Below, piece by piece: positions 59,292 to 64,000 of a stretch of DNA of 64,000 nucleotides (position 1 is its first letter; each line of letters begins with the position of its first letter). The stretch lies in assembly GCA_963573315.1 (NCBI GenBank), contig OY752151.1, positions 1,798,001-1,862,000 on the forward strand, in the 5' to 3' direction. Made by a program: the position numbers and the translations under genes. This stretch comes from Entomortierella parvispora. Lineage: Eukaryota; Mortierellomycota; Mortierellomycetes; Mortierellales; Mortierellaceae. The notes under the pieces were generated by a model, which saw only the letters and a list, made by a program, of their open reading frames with translations, was not told where the DNA came from and did no database searches.

Positions 59292-61717
59292 TTATTTCTT
59301 GGGCACACTCCACGGCGCTTGCTGGTTCGCCGTCTTCACATGATGACCATTAGTCCCTGATGAGGCTGTCGTTGGCGTGGATGTACCCGATGATGGCGCG
59401 GACGATTTGTGGTCCGAACGGATATAGAAGAGAACATACGCCACACCATCGCCGTTTTTGCTGGCTGCTATTGACGAAGCCGCGAGAGCCGCAGCCAGAG
59501 CCGCAGATTCTGAGATAGCGCCGTTGATCAGAGTGCTATGACTAGATTTTGGTGAGGAATATGGCGCTGGTGCAGGTGGTGCATGGCTGTCCACGGTCAC
59601 ATCAGCCTCACTAATGACCGTGATGTTGGTATCGTCGATATGAAGCCACTCCGCGTTTTGTCGAAGAACATCGCAGGTATAATGTCCTCCAGCTGCAGTT
59701 CGTCCATGGTGATAAACGACTCCAAATAGTTTGTATGGTATGGGACTGGAAGGGCGTCGTGCTGGAGAGATGATTTCTATTGCAAAGAAAATGAAATGGC
59801 ATTTGTCAATCGTCTCTTGGAAGTTATCGTTGGCGTTCAATCTATCTGCTCATCGGGCTAAGCATATAGAACGTACCTGGTTGAAGGTTCAGCACGGTTT
59901 TGTAGCCAACTTGCTTATGAAGCTTTTGAGTGCCGCCGTCTTTGTATATGAACCGCTTAAGATGGAGAACGAGGACAGGAGGTACCTGCTCGATAAATAT
60001 TTTCTTGGTAGCCTCAACAGTAGCGCCTCCCTTTTCAGAACTTGTAAAGCCATCCAGGACCTCTGGAATGGTCGAATTGAGAAGTGCATCCTCAATTGTG
60101 TGCACGTTGTCTGGGGTGAGGTCCAGCTGCATGGATTGATAGGGCTCCAGAGTCACGGAATCCTTTTGAGACGGGATGCGAAGAATGGAACGAAGCTGCC
60201 CAGAAAAGATGGTTGTGATAGGTGTTGCGGAAAACTGGGTTGATCGCGTGAAGGAGGCCTTGTTCTTGGGTCCGGTCACTTCCATCCATTCATCTTCACT
60301 GACCCCACTCTCACTGCTGTCATTATCTGCGAAGCTGTCCAAGTCAGACCCTGCAGGCTTGTCCTTCATGGCGGCAAAGAATTCTTCGTGAAGGCCATCC
60401 AGGAGGAATCCTAAAAACTCTTGACAGTCCTCCTGTCGGCCCCTCATAGAGTCAAACCTCTTGAGGCCTCTCAATGCATCATAGACATACTCCGGGACAA
60501 ATGGAGGTCCATAGTCTGGAAGGCTCTTTGTCGCAAGGTTGAACTCGTTCAGAAACATGATACTAAAAATATAAAGTAGCCATTGTTCCATCGGTTAGCT
60601 TGTATTTGTGAGTATTGAAACAGGATATTCAAGGTCAAGAGTATCTTACAGAGAATCGACCAGAGGAGTGGAGGATTTGAAGCTGTGAACAACATGTTTG
60701 CCAATTTGCATCAGCAGGTTATAAAACGGCGGACAGTGAAGGAGTGGTTGAAGAATCTATGTTGAAAAACGAATATCGTGTCAGTCCGAGTTATGATCTC
60801 CAACGTAAGATTACTGTTTGACTGACTGGACCCAACAAGAATCTGCCCTTTGCCACTTACAGCATTCATAAAGCACATGTTGCCGTTGTTTACAAGCCCC
60901 CTGGGTTGGATCAAGGGCGAGGAGTACGAGGGTTTGTACTTGTGCAAAACGTCTGCGATGCCATCAAATTGAGCTCCGTTTCCGTTAGCGACTCGACTGC
61001 CTGCACCGGACGTCTTGTCCGAAAGCGGACCTGATGCTGTGGTTGTTGCTGTGGTTGGGGGTGGGTTTTTGGATCGCAAAAGCTCTGCCCAGGTCTTGGG
61101 TTTGGCCGGCGCAGCTGGTGTGGTCACCGAAGTCGTTGGAGTAGTTGCGTCCTGGGTAGTAGCTTCTGCTGCTTCGATTTTGGCAGCAGCAGCCTTGGCT
61201 GCGGCATCTTTCCTTCTCTGCGCACGCAAAAGTCTCTTTCTAGTAGGATACCAGGCTGTTTTTGCACCATAAACGTAAACCCAAGTTAATGATCAATACA
61301 TGGTTCAATAAATGCAATGTGCTGTTTGTGCTGCTCTTTTGTAATCCTCGTACCTTTGGGGCGCTTTCCAATGGACCAGATCACCTATAAGCGAAAGACA
61401 GAATCAAGGATCCAGATCCAGAATGTCAGTGCTGTGCTAAGCGCGATGGATTGATTAAAGTGATCGAGCTTCTTACCGGGCCATCATCATCCTTCCTGAC
61501 AACCTTGCTGATGTCCTCCCTGGTGAGTTGTCCAAAAGCAGGCCCTTGTTGGGGGTCGTAGGACTATGAAGGATACACACGAGAATGCAAGCAGATTGTT
61601 AAGAGATTAGGTCCAAGTAACATGCGGCCCGGGGCATGAGGTTGCTTTGCAACCAGGGGGCATTAACAATTCGAGCTGTGCTGTCGCAGAGATGCATACA
61701 TCGGCCAAGCTTTTCAT
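59292..61717 (-). CDS. USP10: Ubiquitin carboxyl-terminal hydrolase USP10/Ubp3-like
   Basis: Cysteine deubiquitinase. In yeast and animals this family acts on vesicle coat, p53-type and ribophagy substrates with a G3BP/Bre5 cofactor. The predicted first exon is short: MKSLAD at 61717, before a GTATGC donor. Small exons follow ([46 protein letters not shown]). An Ala/Thr-rich linker leads to the Cys box [20 protein letters not shown], the QQ-type box [20 protein letters not shown], then [20 protein letters not shown] and the His box [20 protein letters not shown] with WLHIDD. The C-terminal FYIRSD follows. The catalytic Cys is in NMCFMN and the His in GGHYTCD. The first three small exons are predicted from splice sites alone. 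The catalytic core is secure. Confidence 0.88.
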
Positions 61718-62110
61718 GAAAAGTGCAGAGGGGAGTGGAGAGGGGAAGGCCGAGAGGGGTGGAGGGGGTGCGGGGTGCCGGATGGGGGCCTCGTGAGGGA
61801 TGGGAAAGAGGATCCTCCTGGAGCGTCGATTGTCGAGTGAGAGATGATGCGGAGGAGAAGAAAGAAGAGAGAACAGAGGAAACGAATGGAAGAAAAAAAC
61901 CAAGAAAAAAATTGAACCCCCCACCATGGCGCCAAAGAAATCGATCCTTCCCTCCTTCTCTCGTTCTTTATCTCGTCTGCCCCAGTCGTCGACAATCATG
62001 GACAGACCACTACAACAGCATGCACAGGCACCGACCCTTTCCAGAAAGTTCATTCGCGTCATGGATCTGACCTGGTCTGGTCTAGTCTGGTCTGGTCTGG
62101 TCTGATTCGT
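61718..62110. other. Intergenic upstream of USP10-like gene
   Basis: 393 bp, rich in GA and CT tracts. It includes a (TGGTC)n-like array at about 62071-62102 with one diverged unit. Frames here are artefacts. Confidence 0.5.
62071..62102. repeat. (CTGGT)n pentanucleotide array
   Basis: Six units of CTGGT-type sequence with one variant (TCTAG), next to the 3' end of the SDT1-like gene. Confidence 0.85.
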
Positions 62111-63160
62111 TTATTTCATGCTGGACCCCCATAACTCCGGCATTACCTGCGGCAGATCTTTGATCGAATGGATCCGAAACTGCCCACTGGATGAGTCCTC
62201 CGCCGGATCTTCCAGGAGATGCACCGCGGTCCAACCCAGTTTTGTTGCCATTTCCACATTCGCCGAGGAATCGTCAACAAAGAAACACAGAGATGGATCT
62301 GTGACACCAGCCTCTTTCATAGCCTTCTCGAAAGCCTTTCGGTCGGGCTTGCATACAAACTGAGGCGCGCGGTAGTTACAAAAGGTTATCCCGTGGAAGA
62401 GTCCCTGGAGTCCAAGGATACGGACCACTCGGTTGGCGTGCTAGAGTGAACCTGGAGTTAGCGAGCGGCTTTTCGATCTCCCCCTCCCCCCCGCACCTTG
62501 CTTCTAGTGAACTTACAGACTCGCCTGCGTTGGTAAAGAGCCACTTCCTGCCAATATTCATGGATTGGATCATGTTGCGGAGTCCTGGATCTTCTCTCAG
62601 GATACTTTCTAGAGGTAAACCTCCATCCACCTTTTCATCATAGTCTCTGATGTCCACTTCGGGATGCCTTTCCACCAAACCTCGAATCGCAAGGCCATAC
62701 GTGAGATAATAATGATGTGCTAGCGACTCCACTGTAAAGGAGAAGAGTTGTTTGTGTAAATACCGCAAGTCTTCAGGAGCTCAGTTCGTGTTGAAACCAC
62801 ACGTTGTTTACGTGCCTTCTGAGTGCGGGATGCCTGAGGTCTTGAAGTAGTTCTCGATCCTATGTATGGGAATAGGTCCTCTCGAGTTTAGTTTCTGTGG
62901 TATAAAGAGACATTCATCAAGCATCCTTACCTCTCCTTCATTAAAGCTGGAATCCCAGATGACTTAGGATAGAGACAGTTATCAATGTCAAAGAAGAAGA
63001 CGCGCTGATCTGTGCTGGGGTTGCTTTGAAGGCTCTTTGGAGGTAACAGGTCCGATCGGGCTCTGGCCCCGCGGATAGGGGCAACCACGCGGCGGTGACG
63101 CGTAATGGCTCTACTTCTTGTTTGCTGGGTGAGCGTTGGTAGGACAAAGATTCGATTCAT
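62111..63160 (-). CDS. SDT1: HAD-superfamily pyrimidine 5'-nucleotidase (SDT1/PHM8-like)
   Basis: Phosphatase of the HAD family; yeast Sdt1 and Phm8 hydrolyse UMP, CMP and other nucleoside monophosphates. The preferred ATG at 63160 gives MNRIFVLPTLTQQTRSRAIT, Arg-rich and possibly a mitochondrial signal. The frame also allows an ATG at 63277. HAD motif I is FFFDIDNCLYPKS (nucleophile Asp, D-x-D). A cap region carries ESLAHHYYLTYGLAIRGLVE. Motif II is LFTNAGE. Motif III is VCKPDRKAFEKAM (Lys). Motif IV is CFFVDDSSANVEMATKLGW (Asp pair). The last part ends LPQVMPELWGSSMK. At least four exons are needed, with small ones around 62900-62830. The pattern CLYPKSSGI is typical of the Sdt1 group. Confidence 0.88.
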
Positions 63161-63412
63161 GTCGATGGAGGAATGGGAGAGGAGACTAAAAGTTCCAATG
63201 AGGAGCAGTGCATGAAGTTCACCACATTCACTCCACGTGATTTTTTCCCTTCGTTCATTCCTTCGTAGGCGTATCATACATGCTAGAATTTATTAGGATG
63301 CGATTTGTATGTTGAATACAATAATTTGCCTTGGTTGGGCAGATCGAATAGGTATATGTTGAATATTATACAAAAGAACAATGAGAAAAACAAAAGAAAA
63401 GACACAGAGTCT

Positions 63413-64000
63413 CTACTTGGCGTCGACAGGAACGACACCGTCCAACTCCTGAAGAGCGATCTCGGAGATGGGGCCCTTGAACCAGTTTCTGGCACTCAAG
63501 AACCAAGTAAGGGTCGAGAAAGCCAAAAGGAAACCAACAGCAGCAGGGGTGAAGTTGAAGGTGTCAACATCCGACACAGGCCACGACTGGGGCAAGTTGA
63601 AGATGATGAAGATGAATGCAGTCCAGATGACGGCAACCCAACCGATGGGCTTGGACCAGCGTCCGAGGTTGAACTCGTGTTGAACAAAGGTCGAAGAACC
63701 GACAGTGATGCGGAGCAAGATGGGGATGGCGTACGAGGTGGTGAATCCGATGATAGAGATTCCAGAAATAGCGCTCAAGGTAGCAGCAGATCCGAGAGAG
63801 GGCAAGGCCAAGATGATGACAACAATAACAGAGAGCCAGACAAGACGGAGGGGCATCATGGTGCGCTTGTTAAGAACAGTCCAGTAAGGCGAGAAGGGGA
63901 GACCACCATCACGAGCAAAAGCGTAGAGCATGCGAGAGTTGGCTGCAACAGTGGCGACACCGCAGAGGAATCCGGCAAAGACAACAATAAAGATGAGAAC
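63413..64000 (-). CDS. Amino acid permease, APC family (5' end outside window)
   Basis: Plasma-membrane or vacuolar amino acid/GABA or choline permease (APC superfamily, AAT/ACT type). Only the C-terminal 195 residues or so lie in the window. The frame is open to the right edge and includes IFIVVFAGFLCGVATVAANS and MLYAFARDGGLPFSPYWTVL, a fungal APC signature. Six hydrophobic stretches can be counted before the polar tail (LQELDGVVPVDAK). No intron appears in this part. Codon bias is strong. Substrate cannot be told from this fragment. Confidence 0.85.
   Translation of the reverse strand, partial: VLIFIVVFAGFLCGVATVAANSRMLYAFARDGGLPFSPYWTVLNKRTMMPLRLVWLSVIVVIILALPSLGSAATLSAISGISIIGFTTSYAIPILLRITVGSSTFVQHEFNLGRWSKPIGWVAVIWTAFIFIIFNLPQSWPVSDVDTFNFTPAAVGFLLAFSTLTWFLSARNWFKGPISEIALQELDGVVPVDAK

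Noticed and set aside
61607-62062. 151-codon minus-strand frame upstream of the USP10-like gene
   Set aside because: Low-complexity CT-rich leader. Only the short MKSLAD start at 61717 fits splicing into the conserved exons.

Overview
The window is nuclear DNA of a filamentous fungus. Genes are split by many short GT-AG introns (about 60-120 nt), intergenic DNA is rich in C/T and A/G tracts, and the gene set is eukaryotic: Mediator, RNA polymerase II CTD phosphatase, Rab GDI, METTL22, site-2 protease and END3. The combination of fungal markers (END3, SLS1, CBP4, Kre9/Knh1-like GPI proteins) with genes better known from animals (APH-1, SARAF, TTC36, FAM114, KLHDC4, DHX35) suggests an early-diverging lineage, most likely Mucoromycota and perhaps Mortierellomycotina. 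That placement rests on gene content and style, not on a search.

Layout, left to right. 0-11.4 kb: SARAF-like (-, cut by the window edge), Rab GDI (-), FCP1 (+), KLHDC4/KEL3 (-). 11.9-20 kb: a low-complexity orphan (-), TTC36 (-), a small GPI-anchored Kre9/Knh1-like protein (-) and tyrosine aminotransferase-like TAT (+). 20-31.5 kb: an RRM protein with GYDR repeats (-), END3 (-), SLS1 (+), APH-1 (-), a His/Asp-rich secreted Kre9/Knh1-like protein (+), FIS1 (-) and CBP4 (+). 31.5-34.1 kb: a long gene-free region whose right half holds an array of a GATA-type motif upstream of a small secreted protein (+). 35-47 kb: MED7 (-), methionine aminopeptidase 2 (-), a cytochrome P450 (-), DHX35 (-), a YjbQ-family protein (-) and METTL22 (-). 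47.6-64 kb: a Stealth phosphotransferase with an EF-hand (+), an MFS transporter (+), site-2 protease (-), FAM114-like (-), USP10-like (-), an SDT1-like HAD phosphatase (-) and an amino acid permease (-, cut by the right edge).

There is no operon logic. Genes share short divergent promoters (END3/SLS1, FIS1/CBP4, METTL22/Stealth) or short convergent tails (FCP1/KLHDC4, SLS1/APH-1, MFS/S2P). Several act in related processes: mitochondria (FIS1, CBP4, SLS1), vesicle traffic and endocytosis (GDI, END3, FAM114), Pol II transcription (FCP1, MED7), and intramembrane proteolysis (APH-1, S2P). I assembled intron-exon models by hand. For GDI, FCP1, TTC36, TAT, the RRM protein, END3, APH-1, FIS1, CBP4, MED7, METTL22, YjbQ, Stealth and MFS the exon lengths sum to whole codons with conserved junctions. 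For S2P, FAM114, USP10, P450 and MAP2 the outer limits are firmer than the inner junctions. I found no tRNA, rRNA, CRISPR array, intact transposon or defence-like system.
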